A stretch of 64,000 bases of DNA, from the NCBI RefSeq assembly GCF_024464185.1, contig NZ_JANHAU010000007.1, positions 154,146-218,145 on the forward strand, in the 5' to 3' direction. Shown in pieces: positions 52,275 through 60,670 of the stretch. Both the position numbers and the translations under genes were made by a program. The notes beneath the pieces are model-generated. The model ran no database searches and was not told the DNA's origin. It saw only the letters and a list, made by a program, of their open reading frames with translations. Position 1 is the first letter of the stretch. Each line of letters starts with the position of its first letter. The stretch is from Haloarchaeobius salinus. Its GTDB lineage: Archaea > Halobacteriota > Halobacteria > Halobacteriales > Natrialbaceae.

Positions 52275-52672
52275 CCCGGTACACCGTCGACGGTGTCGCA
52301 ATGGCGCGGTATCTCGTTGACCAACTTCCGTCAGCAGCGGACGAGGTTTTCGAGCGAGCTGAACAGGGTGTCGACGTTCTCGAAGCGCCGTCTGTCGCGG
52401 TGAGCGAGGCAATCTGGACGGCAGTCAACAAGGGAACGATCGCCAGCGTCGAAGTCGACACCACACCGAACGCGGTGCTCCGAGGGCTGGTGAACGACGG
52501 TCCAGTACAAATCTCCCCAAGTGATGAGCAGGACCTCGCAGTGTTCGGGAGCCTCGTTGATCACCACACCATGCACGATGCGCTTTTGATTGCGAACCAC
52601 CGGGTGCGTGGCACCGAGGCGATCGTCACGAACGACGAGGAATTCGCAGGCGAAAACACCGTCTGGGACTGA
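52271..52672 (+). CDS. vapC: VapC-type PIN-domain toxin
   Basis: 133 residues from the GTG at 52271 overlapping the antitoxin stop. PIN residues: RYTVDGVAMARYLVDQLP, SVAVSEAIW, HDALLIANH and IVTNDEEFAGE. Expected to be a magnesium-dependent RNase neutralised by the AbrB partner. Confidence 0.9.
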   Translation: MTRYTVDGVAMARYLVDQLPSAADEVFERAEQGVDVLEAPSVAVSEAIWTAVNKGTIASVEVDTTPNAVLRGLVNDGPVQISPSDEQDLAVFGSLVDHHTMHDALLIANHRVRGTEAIVTNDEEFAGENTVWD

Positions 52673-52816
52673 ATCACGAGAAACGTACGCTTCGTCGGGG
52701 AAACGAGATTCGTCACTGGCAGTCGACACGACGGTGTCTATCTCGAAACAAACGTATACAAACGACTCCCCAGATGAATCAAGGTGAGAAGGACTGTTGC
52801 CGTTGATTCGGGCTAA

Positions 52817-53229
52817 CTAGACATTCGATTCGTCGGAGTCGACGATGGGTTCGACGAGCGGCAGATTGATGACGATTGCATCGTACCAGACCACGGGCCG
52901 TTTCGCACCGCCTTCCTCGACTAAATCGATCAGGTGGAGTTCCTCCAACTCGATCAGGTTCCGATGGACCTGGCTGACATCCCGGTCGACAAGCCGAGCA
53001 GTTTCACAGATACTCGTCGGTTCGTGCTGAACGATTGCTCGCAGTAGTTCCAGCGACTTCGGGCGGGTGACTTTGTGGACGTCAGTCGGGTTGTGGTAGA
53101 CGACTTCGAACTGGGGTTACGGCGTCTCGCCACGGTCCCGGGCTGCAAGTGTCGCCTCGAGGTCGCCATCACGCCTTCTCTGAAGCGGACGTGAAGCGTG
53201 AGGTCCTGGTCGCCGTTGGAATTACTCAA
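52817..53229 (-). pseudogene. Broken winged-helix DNA-binding protein gene (HVO_A0114-like)
   Basis: Starts MSNSNGDQDLTLHVRFR at 53229, then shifts frame to RDGDLEATLAARDRGETP, hits an in-frame TAA, and continues FEVVYHNPTDVHKVTRPKSL, the helix ICETARLVDRDVSQVHRNLI and KRPVVWYDAIVINLPL to the stop at 52817. Joined, this is a regulator of the common haloarchaeal HVO_A0114-like type. One frameshift plus one nonsense codon make it a pseudogene. Confidence 0.75.
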
Positions 53230-53271
53230 TCGGAAGCTGACGAGGGATTACACACTGACATCCTCCCACGG

Positions 53272-54402
53272 CTAAAGCCGTGGGGTTCCCCCACTGGGGG
53301 TTGAACCCACGGAAACGGAGAGGTTCGCAGGTTCGTCGTCACGGTGGACGATGACCTGCGTTTCGGGCCGTGCCAGTACAGCCCCCGCCTCGGACAGCGG
53401 TTTCGAAAACTTGCCCAAGGCTCGTTTACCGATATTCAACGCACCGTTCTTGTCCGCGTTGTCGTCCAGCCCACACTCAGGACATTCGAACCGTCCCTGC
53501 GTTGTTCGGACGCCCTCGCACGCACAGCGGTTGCACCTCTGCGACGTCTCGTATTCTCCGACCAACTGCACGTCAATGCCTGCGTCGTGGGCTTTGTACT
53601 CGATGTAGTTCAGCAGACGGGCGAACGGCATCTTGTGGGTCTTGTCGTTGACGTACCGTCCCTTGTCGTTGTCCTTGCGAATCCCACCGAGGTCGCCCAC
53701 AACGATGACCGCGTTCCGTTCCTCAGCGTCCTCTACGATGGAGTGGGCAATCTTGTGGAGACGGTCGTCCACCTTCCGCGCTTCCGCATCACCGATGCGC
53801 TCGACCACCTGCTGTCCCTGGCGGGGTTTGGCCTTCCCGATAGACTTCCGTAGTTGCTTGTAGTGTTCGCGGACACGGCGGACTTCTTCGCCGTAGAACG
53901 TGGTCTTGCGGTCAGAGAGGAACGCGCAGGTAGCGACCCACCGTGCACCCATGTCGATCGCCAGTACGTTGTCGTACTCATCTTGAACGGTCACAGACCG
54001 CTTCACGACGAGATGGACGTACCAGTCACCGTCACGGCGCACCAGTTCGCTGTCCCGTCTGTCGCCCTCTCGGACGAGTTGTTCGTCCTTGCGCGGGACG
54101 TGGGCGGGACACCAGATGGAGTTTCCCCGTCCACGCTCAGGGTCGTAGACGGGGACTTTCACCCACCACGACGAGAGAACGGTGTCCTCGTCGTGGGCCA
54201 CGTCGAACACGTCGTTGCGGAGAACGACAGGTTGTTCGGTGTCAGGGTTCGGGTCTTTCTGTCGTTGCACCTTGGACGCCTGCTGGGCGGTCGCGGAGTA
54301 GAGGTCGGCGTCCCCGCCGTGAACAGTCTTCTGGAACGCCTCGTACTCACGGGCGAGTAGGTCGGCTTTCCTGTTGGTTAGCGAATGGAGTTTGACCTGC
54401 AC
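53272..54402 (-). CDS. tnpB: TnpB RNA-guided nuclease of the IS200/IS605 element
   Basis: 376 residues. RuvC I AIDMGARWVA with D150; RuvC II segment VIVVGDLGGI with glycine 236 where the catalytic glutamate is usual and D237 next to it; zinc ribbon C290, C293, C307, C310; RuvC III DDNADKNGA with D317. Its 3' end runs into the right-end hairpin, as usual for the omega RNA source. Diverged from the TnpB at 9388 but with the same RuvC II change. Confidence 0.93.
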   Translation of the reverse strand: MQVKLHSLTNRKADLLAREYEAFQKTVHGGDADLYSATAQQASKVQRQKDPNPDTEQPVVLRNDVFDVAHDEDTVLSSWWVKVPVYDPERGRGNSIWCPAHVPRKDEQLVREGDRRDSELVRRDGDWYVHLVVKRSVTVQDEYDNVLAIDMGARWVATCAFLSDRKTTFYGEEVRRVREHYKQLRKSIGKAKPRQGQQVVERIGDAEARKVDDRLHKIAHSIVEDAEERNAVIVVGDLGGIRKDNDKGRYVNDKTHKMPFARLLNYIEYKAHDAGIDVQLVGEYETSQRCNRCACEGVRTTQGRFECPECGLDDNADKNGALNIGKRALGKFSKPLSEAGAVLARPETQVIVHRDDEPANLSVSVGSTPSGGTPRL

Positions 54403-54428
54403 CGTGGTTGAGACGTTCCGGTGGATGA

Positions 54429-54818
54429 CTACTCACCTGCTTGGGCGTCGATGTACTCCTCGATAACCTCGCTGGACACGTCGCCCGCACTTGAGACGAA
54501 GTACGAACGCGTCCACAGAGACGGCAGGCCGAAGTCGAACTCGTCGCGGAGATGGCGCGATGAGTAGCCTTTTACCTGTTGCATTATCTTGTTCGGAGCG
54601 AGCGTCGGGTCGCCCGTGATGAACAAGTGTACGTGGTCGGGCCGAATCGCCAACTCCAGTATCTCTAACCCGAGTTCGTCGGCTTTCTCCTCGATGAGTT
54701 CTTCGAGACGGTCGCGTACCTCGCCTTCAAGCACCGATTTACGGTATTTCGGACACCAGATGAAATGGTACTGGAGTTTGTGGACGGTGGTACGTTCCCT
54801 GTCGAACCCACGAGGCAT
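54429..54818 (-). CDS. tnpA: IS200-type TnpA, HUH Y1 transposase
   Basis: 129 residues from the ATG at 54818. HUH motif in IRPDHVHLFI, single-strand nuclease tyrosine in EVIEEYIDAQ near the end, and the dimer strand HKLQYHFIWCPKYRK. It cuts and rejoins the hairpin ends in single-stranded DNA. 26 bp before tnpB in the same direction. Confidence 0.93.
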   Translation of the reverse strand: MPRGFDRERTTVHKLQYHFIWCPKYRKSVLEGEVRDRLEELIEEKADELGLEILELAIRPDHVHLFITGDPTLAPNKIMQQVKGYSSRHLRDEFDFGLPSLWTRSYFVSSAGDVSSEVIEEYIDAQAGE

Positions 54819-55006
54819 TGTCAGTATATAGAAGCTATCCACCTAAAGATGTTATGCAACCATCCAACCCCGACCGTGGCTACGGTCGTAGAAAGATTCC
54901 CAGTTGTCGGCTTCATTCCACCCGTGAACGGGTGGGCTTTCGCCTCGCTACCGCTGTAAGTATTCGCCGATTGAGGGATCTCGTCGTCGAAAACCCGGAA
55001 TTCCGC

Positions 55007-55225
55007 TCAGTCTGTAATCCTGAGCTCGTCTTCAACCCGGTAGAGATAGCCACGCATCTCGAGAATTTCGAGCGCTTCTTCAGCATCGGCCGTTGTGAAC
55101 CCCTCTCCTTCGAGGGTCTGAAGTGCGGTACGCTTATCGAGACCTGCAGAGTCGTCTAAAGTCGCTTCAAGAACGGCAAGTGCGTCTTCCGCGAACGGGG
55201 GAATTGGTGTGGAGTCACCGGCCAT
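55007..55225 (-). CDS. Small helical protein, winged-helix-like
   Basis: 72 residues: LAVLEATLDDSAGLDKRTAL, then FTTADAEEALEILEMRGYLY and a final beta pair, the order of a small winged helix. No family recognised. Lies between the IS element and the PadR-type gene, same strand as both. Confidence 0.6.
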   Translation of the reverse strand: MAGDSTPIPPFAEDALAVLEATLDDSAGLDKRTALQTLEGEGFTTADAEEALEILEMRGYLYRVEDELRITD

Positions 55226-55338
55226 GTGGCTGCTTGGGTCGATGTTCTACCTCGAATGTAGTAGGGATTTTGCTACTGGTACTCGCTACGGAGGGTTTGG
55301 ACGGAGAGAACGGTCCAATTCAAGACGTCAGATGTCCT

Positions 55339-55623
55339 CTACGCTGCGAGTTCGTCTGCGTAGTGCTCTTGCCAGTCGTTCCGGTCTTCGATCTCACGTC
55401 GACCACGTCGGGTCAGGGTATAGAAGTTTGTCCGGCGGTCTAACGAACCCTTCTCCACGAGACCTTTGTCGACGAGGGTATCGAGGTTCGGATAAAGTCG
55501 GCCGTGGTGGATTTCTTTCTGGTAGTAGTCTTCGAGCTCGTCTTTGACGGCAAGGCCTTTGGGGTCGTCGAGGCCAGCGATGACATACAGCAGATCGCGC
55601 TGGAAGCCAGTCAGGTCATGCAT
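55339..55623 (-). CDS. PadR family transcription regulator
   Basis: 94 residues from the ATG at 55623. LTGFQRDLLYVIAGLDDPKG, HHGRLYPNLDTLVDKGLVEK and RTNFYTLTRRGRREI are the PadR winged helix. No partner gene or ligand is apparent. A TGCTA-CAAAT-TAGCA dyad sits at its start. Confidence 0.9.
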   Translation of the reverse strand: MHDLTGFQRDLLYVIAGLDDPKGLAVKDELEDYYQKEIHHGRLYPNLDTLVDKGLVEKGSLDRRTNFYTLTRRGRREIEDRNDWQEHYADELAA

Positions 55624-55722
55624 AGTGCTACAAATTAGCATTCACTGACAAGTAAAGCTGTCGAGGTTGGACGACTGGTGTGCAAGTCAGGACCCAATCT
55701 GGCCAGCGACTTTCGAATCGGG

Positions 55723-56214
55723 CTATTCGTTCTGAAAAAGCCGTTTAGCGCGTCTGTAGATGGGTGCGCCGAGCCAGCTTCGTCGCCGTACGAGGTCTTC
55801 GAGTTTCTTTTCGGCTATGTCGTGGTTCAGTACACCTCGTTTAACGAATGCTTTGAGGAGAATGGGTGAGATGGCCACTCGTGCGTCGACGATGGTCTGC
55901 AGTTCTGGGAGAGCGCGGAGATCGTCGGTGATGAGGAAGTCCGCCTCGAGTTCGTTGGTGAGGGCAGCTGTGGTTCCCTCTCCAGAGTCGATACGGGAGG
56001 TTGTTAGCTCTGTTTCGACCGCATGGATTTCGATCTGGTCAATCTTGTTGAGTACGGTCTGGGCGGCAATCCCATGTACATCTTCGTACTGGGCAGTGGC
56101 CTCCAGTTCTTCGTGAACGGTTTCGGTGGTGTGGACGTCGTATTCGGTGAGCAGGGATTCGAGGAGGTCGACTGATGCGACTGAGATAAGAGCGCTTGTG
56201 TCTACGACGATCAT
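55723..56214 (-). CDS. PIN-domain (DUF3368-type) toxin
   Basis: 163 residues. PIN acidic residues: VVDTSALISVASVDLL at the N-terminus, IDSGEGTTAAL in the middle, FLITDDLRAL after it. C-terminal extension with RRRSWLGAPIYRRAK. Encoded 9 bp after the ribbon-helix-helix gene, so a toxin-antitoxin pair is likely. Confidence 0.85.
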   Translation of the reverse strand: MIVVDTSALISVASVDLLESLLTEYDVHTTETVHEELEATAQYEDVHGIAAQTVLNKIDQIEIHAVETELTTSRIDSGEGTTAALTNELEADFLITDDLRALPELQTIVDARVAISPILLKAFVKRGVLNHDIAEKKLEDLVRRRSWLGAPIYRRAKRLFQNE

Positions 56215-56223
56215 ATTCTCACG

Positions 56224-56526
56224 CTACAGTTCCGCGAGGTCCTCGGCGATGTCGTCGCCCTGGTCGAGGATGGTTTTCGATGCCCGGACGGATTCTGCGT
56301 CCTGCCTGCCAATGAACTCTTTCAGGACTTCGAAGCTGATCCGATCGTCGAGATAGAGCTCGACGACCGCTTCCTTGAACTGGTCGTCATCTTCGACCTC
56401 GTCAAGATACTCTTGGAGTGCTTCGATGATGATCTCAGTCCTGTTCTTGTGGGTAACCTCTGCCGCGACATCGGCTTTCTCTACAAGGTTCTCGGGGAGC
56501 CGGAAGTTGACTCGTGTGCTTCCCAT
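56224..56526 (-). CDS. Ribbon-helix-helix antitoxin
   Basis: 100 residues. STRVNFRLPENLVEKADVAA and NRTEIIIEALQEYLDEVE are the RHH DNA-binding fold; the acidic C-terminus would contact the PIN toxin. An imperfect palindrome lies just upstream (56542-56560). Confidence 0.88.
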   Translation of the reverse strand: MGSTRVNFRLPENLVEKADVAAEVTHKNRTEIIIEALQEYLDEVEDDDQFKEAVVELYLDDRISFEVLKEFIGRQDAESVRASKTILDQGDDIAEDLAEL

Positions 56527-56541
56527 GTTTAGGCACCTCTT

Positions 56542-56560
56542 GTATGTACATTGTACGTAC
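56542..56560. promoter_or_regulatory. Imperfect palindrome upstream of the RHH-PIN operon
   Basis: GTATGTACATTGTACGTAC reads nearly the same on both strands (16 of 19) and lies 15 bp before the RHH start, next to an AT-rich TATA-like ATTTATAATC. Likely the RHH operator. Confidence 0.65.
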
Positions 56561-56871
56561 GGGATTATAAATATTGAGTCGAATTATTCAATCAGACCGA
56601 GTGAACGCTCAGGACAGCTGAACTCCCGAAAGCCGGTCTGGTGTTACTGAAGGGTGTCATAGAAATCCTCTCACACCTAGTGGTCGTGTTTCCTGGATCG
56701 GTTCCGTCGGGTCGAACGCGTTGAATCATTCGAGAAATTCGACGAAGAGATGCTCAATCCTCTTGTAGCGTCGCTGAAAACATACCACCTCAACGTTCAT
56801 CCTGCTCTTTGGTGTGCGGACTGTTATCTGGTACCCTCAGTTACTTTATATTCTGTATCGATATCGAAGTT

Positions 56872-57261
56872 GTGACGAGAGAGGTAATCAATCCCGACGG
56901 ACTCATCGACTCGACAGGCATCGGTTACAACCAGGCCGTCGTCGCCGACGGTACCTTCTATATGTCCGGCCAGGTCGGCTGGGATGAGAAATTTCAACTG
57001 GCGGGTGACGACATCCAGTCTCAGACGAAGAAGGCGTTCGAGAACGTCGAGACGTTGCTGGCGGAGGTCGACCGATCACTCGACGACGTCGCCAAGGTCA
57101 CCGCCCACATCGTCGACTCCCACAAGAACAGGGATGGGTTCTTTGAAGTTTGGAACGAGGTGTACGATGGAGAGTCCTACCCGTGTCTGACGGTTCTCGG
57201 TCCCGAACAACTTGCTCAGGAGGATTTTCTCGTCGAGATCGAGGTAGAGGTTCCACTGTAG
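56872..57261 (+). CDS. RidA family protein (YjgF/YER057c/UK114)
   Basis: 129 residues from the GTG at 56872, about 28 bp after TTACTTTATATT (leaderless). Landmarks: GIGYNQAVVADGTFYMSGQV, KKAFENVETLLAEV and LVEIEVEVPL. The conserved arginine that binds the imine carboxylate in RidA proper appears replaced: YPCLTVLG stands where P-x-R is usual. It may therefore not be an imine deaminase. Confidence 0.85.
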   Translation: MTREVINPDGLIDSTGIGYNQAVVADGTFYMSGQVGWDEKFQLAGDDIQSQTKKAFENVETLLAEVDRSLDDVAKVTAHIVDSHKNRDGFFEVWNEVYDGESYPCLTVLGPEQLAQEDFLVEIEVEVPL

Positions 57262-57415
57262 GGAGAACCCAGGAACGCCCCACTCGACAAGACCGAGAGC
57301 CCGGCGAGAGCACGACCAGTCAGTGGCTACTGAATTCTAGAGAACTTTGCGATACGACCTAAGAATTTGTCTCTGCAATGAAGCACTCCCCTGCTGACAC
57401 GCTATGACCTCTTAC

Positions 57416-58387
57416 TTACTGTGTTAGTTCGACCGCGTTGAGGATTTCCTGTGCGGTGTCCACGATACGCTGCAAGCGGCCCCGGATAGTCTCGGCGGGG
57501 TCACCGTCCCAGGCGGCCACGTAGAACGCACTGTTCGAGGCATCGAGCCCGATGTACTGGGAGACAACGTAGGCCGTACTCTCGGCTTCGACTTCGCGCT
57601 TCTCGCGTTCATCCTTGTCGTCGACATCGAAGTGCAGCAGGGCGTGAGCGTACTCGTGGGCGAGCACACTGGCCACCTGCGCGTCGTTTTCGAGGTCCTT
57701 GACTTCGACGAGCAACGAGCAGTCGTACGTGCTGCGCTCGGTACAGACGCCAGCAGCTTCCCCGTGGGTCCACTCTTCGGGTGGGACGAGGTTCACACGG
57801 ACTCCCAGCTCCGGTGCAGCCTCGAGCAGCGCGTTGAGGATGTCGTCCTCACTGCCTTCGCCCTTGGCGGTCGTATCGAGTTCCGGAAGTGGCTCACCCT
57901 CGGTCTGGGAGACATCGAACACCGGGACAGGTTTGAATCCGACCAGCCCCTCGTTCCATTCTTCAGGTGGAGTCTCATCGTACTCGCAATCGGTATTCTC
58001 GTGGTAGGAGGGAGAGTTCCCACACTCCGGGCACTTCGTGGTGATGATCGGCGCCCAGATCCAGATGGCCGACTCGCCTTCCTGGACGTGTCTGTCGAAC
58101 TCGTTGCACCAGGTGTTGTAGCCAGCTACTTTCGTCGCCTCGGGGCACTGGTGCTTGATCAGGAGCGTGTTCCGGTAGGAGTAGTCGTGGAAGCGCGACT
58201 GGACGTCCAGCCACTCCTGGAGTTCTGCACTCGCGCTGGCTTCCTCCGAGAGCTCGGCAAACTGTTCGACCCACGCTTCGAGCGAGTTGTGCATCTCGTC
58301 ACGACGGCTGTCGGAATCGTCGAACTCGACTCTTGATTGGAATTCGTTATTCTCGGTGCTATCGGTCTGAGGTGTCTCGCAGGACAT
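57416..58387 (-). CDS. ArdC-like antirestriction protein with ImmA/IrrE-type metallopeptidase domain
   Basis: 323 residues from the ATG at 58387. The N-terminal half resembles the ssDNA-binding domain of ArdC (MHNSLEAWVEQFAELSEEAS, SRFHDYSYRNTLLIKHQCPE, TKVAGYNTWCNEF), with a zinc-like insertion CPECGNSPSYHENTDC. The C-terminal domain has HEYAH (244-248) and a later E in EAESTAYVVSQYIGL, the zinc peptidase site. Such proteins protect incoming plasmid DNA from restriction. Two broken copies of its 5' end lie at 61616-61784 and 63539-63769. Confidence 0.88.
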   Translation of the reverse strand: MSCETPQTDSTENNEFQSRVEFDDSDSRRDEMHNSLEAWVEQFAELSEEASASAELQEWLDVQSRFHDYSYRNTLLIKHQCPEATKVAGYNTWCNEFDRHVQEGESAIWIWAPIITTKCPECGNSPSYHENTDCEYDETPPEEWNEGLVGFKPVPVFDVSQTEGEPLPELDTTAKGEGSEDDILNALLEAAPELGVRVNLVPPEEWTHGEAAGVCTERSTYDCSLLVEVKDLENDAQVASVLAHEYAHALLHFDVDDKDEREKREVEAESTAYVVSQYIGLDASNSAFYVAAWDGDPAETIRGRLQRIVDTAQEILNAVELTQ

Positions 58388-58414
58388 CGAGAATCTCCGA
58401 GGGAGTATTTCCGT

Positions 58415-58442
58415 CTCCCTCACCCAACAGGGGAGTAATAAA
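58415..58442 (-). promoter_or_regulatory. Upstream dyad, intact ardC copy
   Basis: On the minus strand TTTATTA is followed by CTCCCCT-GTTGGGTG-AGGGAG, 28 bp before the ATG. The same layout occurs before tfb, the SWIM gene and both ardC fragments. Confidence 0.65.
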
Positions 58443-58492
58443 TGATGTCAATGGGAGGGGCTCGTGTCGTGCACACGTCCACCGGAATCCTA

Positions 58493-58530
58493 TTTTTTCG
58501 AGGGGCTGGAACCCCTATTTCGGCGTCAAT
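58493..58530 (+). repeat. 38-bp dispersed motif, copy 2
   Basis: Second copy of the motif at 47221-47258. Here AGGGG-CTGGA-ACCCCT forms a dyad. It lies about 110 bp upstream of the ardC start, between ardC and the AbiEii-like toxin gene. Confidence 0.6.
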
Positions 58531-58568
58531 AAATGGGCTCTCGATGGCGGACTACTGGAACCAGTCGG

Positions 58569-59261
58569 CTACTGCTGATCTTCCAAGAATTCGAGGAGCA
58601 CCTCGACGTCTTCCGACGAAGCCGCCGATTTGCCAAACACACTCTTGAACCGGTGGTCAAGACCGCCTTCTTCGATGAAGGTTTGAGCGTCATTCAGTTG
58701 GGCCTGCAGTGCTTCTGGGTCTCCTCGGTGCAGATGTGACTCGACTGTATCGAGATCGATGGAGGGAACCGCGGCAAGTACATCGGCGAGGTCTGTCTTC
58801 CGACCGCTGTGGAGTTTGGCGGCGACGAGGATTTCGCCATTCGCGGTCGGTGCCGTGGTCGAGCGAGTTCCACCCGTGATGGTCGTCTCCGTACTGTGGT
58901 CTCGCAGGTAGTCGAACGACCATTCCGCATCTGTCTGGCGACAGCCGAGGCCGTTGACGAGAATATCCACGCCGACTGGGTGCGGTAGTCCTTCGCTCCG
59001 TTCGTAGAGTTCGATTTCACGGTTGTAGATGGTGTCCTCTGGTGGGACCTCGAACTCAGCAGTTCGCTCAAAGTTCCGTTCTTCGAGGAACACGACGATA
59101 GACTCGTAGTCATCCGGAGCGATGACCAGGTCCAGATCGGTCGAAAACCGGGTTTCGAATTGGCTGATCGCGTACCCGCCGACGAGAACGAATCCGATGT
59201 CGGCTGCGGTCAGTTCGTCCAGTACCTCGATGAGGGCTTCGCTTCTGGCTTCTTGGCTCAT
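58569..59261 (-). CDS. Nucleotidyltransferase toxin, AbiEii-like
   Basis: 230 residues. The nucleotidyltransferase core is FVLVGGYAISQF followed by FSTDLDLVI (D42, D44), with a third acidic residue expected near VGVDILVNGL. The helical C-terminal half includes ILVAAKLHSGRKTDLADVLA. AbiEii toxins act by transferring nucleotides to target RNAs. Its start is 2 bp after the stop of the winged-helix gene, the AbiE order (antitoxin then toxin). Confidence 0.87.
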   Translation of the reverse strand: MSQEARSEALIEVLDELTAADIGFVLVGGYAISQFETRFSTDLDLVIAPDDYESIVVFLEERNFERTAEFEVPPEDTIYNREIELYERSEGLPHPVGVDILVNGLGCRQTDAEWSFDYLRDHSTETTITGGTRSTTAPTANGEILVAAKLHSGRKTDLADVLAAVPSIDLDTVESHLHRGDPEALQAQLNDAQTFIEEGGLDHRFKSVFGKSAASSEDVEVLLEFLEDQQ

Positions 59262-59263
59262 GG

Positions 59264-59929
59264 TCAGGCTGGCTCCATCCGATAGTTCGCGTCAGTCTCG
59301 ACGTCGTCGTACATCCGGTCGAGCATGTCGAGTGCAGATTCGAAGGTGGCGTAGTGTTCGGTGGCGAATTCGACCGTCTCTTCCAGTGGGATGACGGGCC
59401 GGCCATCGACCATGTCAGTCATGAAGTTGGCCCGTGGCTCGAGGACGATCTGTATCGCCCCGTCAACCTCCTCTGCCGGAAGGCGTTCCTGTGTTGCTGG
59501 GAGTCCGAACTGTGCGAAGAAGGTCGTCCACGCGTGGAGTTCGGATTCCGCAACCGCCATGAACAGTGGATAGTCGTCGGGAGTGCGGGCGACCTGGTAG
59601 CCACCACGAGTCCAGACGTAGACTGCGTCAATCGCCGTGAATGCATAGTCCATCCCGGCGAACTGGGGCAGCACGTACGCCTCTGAAATCGTTGGTGGAG
59701 ATGTACCAGCTGCTATTGCGAGGAAGGTGAGTCCGGCCTCGCGAATCGAATCGTCGACGAGCTGAAGTCCGTTCTCGTATGCGACATACCCCGCATCTTC
59801 GAGACGGTTCACGACACGTCGAATCGTCTCCCGATTCTCGTCGATTTTCCGCGCGACCGCTGATATCGAATCGCCGGCATCGAGGCCGAGGAGAACTTTG
59901 AACTCCTTTTCCCCGCAAGCTTCGTACAT
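59264..59929 (-). CDS. AbiEi-like winged-helix antitoxin
   Basis: 221 residues from the ATG at 59929. The N-terminal helix-turn-helix ISAVARKIDENRETIRRVVN is followed by an acidic alpha/beta domain (YVLPQFAGMDYAFTAIDAVY, HAWTTFFAQFGLPA). The gene precedes a nucleotidyltransferase toxin in an overlapping operon. The palindrome CACAATATTGTG lies 11 bp upstream and is the likely operator. Confidence 0.83.
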   Translation of the reverse strand: MYEACGEKEFKVLLGLDAGDSISAVARKIDENRETIRRVVNRLEDAGYVAYENGLQLVDDSIREAGLTFLAIAAGTSPPTISEAYVLPQFAGMDYAFTAIDAVYVWTRGGYQVARTPDDYPLFMAVAESELHAWTTFFAQFGLPATQERLPAEEVDGAIQIVLEPRANFMTDMVDGRPVIPLEETVEFATEHYATFESALDMLDRMYDDVETDANYRMEPA

Positions 59930-59939
59930 CCTATATATA

Positions 59940-59951
59940 CACAATATTGTG
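59940..59951. promoter_or_regulatory. Perfect palindrome CACAATATTGTG
   Basis: 12-bp perfect palindrome upstream of the AbiEi-like gene, next to CTATATATA. A probable autorepression site. Confidence 0.65.
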
Positions 59952-59984
59952 CAACAGACAAAAATATTACTGTTGTTGCGCCGT

Positions 59985-60176
59985 TCAATCGTCTAGCCCA
60001 GCGAACCAGCCGCGGTGGAAGTAGGCGAGGCAGATCACCGACCGGAACGTTCGCTCCGCCGGGCGGTGGAGGAACCGCTCGGTTTCGGGGAGTGGTTCGA
60101 CGATACCGGCGTCGATAAACTGGCTCGGTAGCGACGGATCACGGGGGTACTGAGAGACGTCGTGGAAGGAGACACG
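59985..60176 (-). other. Open coding-like stretch directly after the TumE-like stop codon
   Basis: Following the TAA at 60177-60179 the same frame stays open for 63 more codons: RVSFHDVSQYPRDPSLPSQF, IDAGIVEPLPETERFLHRPA, ERTFRSVICLAYFHRGWFAG, then a TGA. A similar sequence occurs at 61310-61470. It may be the lost C-terminus of the upstream protein, or a scrap of another gene. Confidence 0.5.
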
Positions 60177-60668
60177 TTATTCCTCAAGCTGCCGGACCTC
60201 CGGGCCGTAGTCCCACTCGTACCGGTACTCCCTAGGATAGACGATCTCTGGCGCGGATTCCCAGAGTGCTGCTCGCCGGTCGTCAAGAAACCGGAACGAG
60301 CACTCGATCAGGTCGTTCGGCTCAACTGAGAGGGTTGCATCGACGGGTGTGGTCTCGTCGATATCTGGCGGCGGATGGAAGTGCTCACGGTCGTTGTGGG
60401 AGTTGTCGTGTCGGTCCCACCGGCATTCCCAGACGGAACCATCCCATCGCTCCTGGTAGTACAGGTTGTAGTCACCCGACAGCAGGAGTCGTAGTTCGAG
60501 TCGAACCGCCGAGATGGGGTCGGGATAATGTGATGCGTAAAAGTGAGCGATCACACGGTCCGGCTTCTCTGGTGGGAAGGTGTCGACCCGTTGGACAAAG
60601 GATTGTTGCCCGAACTGTCGAGCGAGCAGTCGCATCCGCTCCTCGTTGAGGTCGTCTGACCGACCCAT
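60177..60668 (-). CDS. Possible TumE-like toxin
   Basis: 163 residues. The central part CRWDRHDNSHNDREHFHPPP resembles the RxDN...HxH pattern of TumE (DUF6516) toxins; the rest is mixed alpha/beta (AVRLELRLLLSGDYNLYYQE). It begins 2 bp after the winged-helix gene at 60671, an antitoxin-toxin arrangement. Family call is tentative. The same frame continues after its stop (see 59985-60176). Confidence 0.6.
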   Translation of the reverse strand: MGRSDDLNEERMRLLARQFGQQSFVQRVDTFPPEKPDRVIAHFYASHYPDPISAVRLELRLLLSGDYNLYYQERWDGSVWECRWDRHDNSHNDREHFHPPPDIDETTPVDATLSVEPNDLIECSFRFLDDRRAALWESAPEIVYPREYRYEWDYGPEVRQLEE

Positions 60669-60670
60669 GC

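Larger units (their letters stand above)
53257..54952 (-). mobile_element. Complete IS200/IS605 element
   Basis: Both genes (tnpA, tnpB) are intact. The right-end hairpin CCCACGGC-TAAA-GCCGTGGG (53265-53284) precedes GGATGTC on the minus strand, and a left-end hairpin CCACCCGTGAACGGGTGG lies at 54919-54936. The exact left cleavage site is not certain. It is inserted directly behind the broken regulator gene at 52817-53229. Confidence 0.85.
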
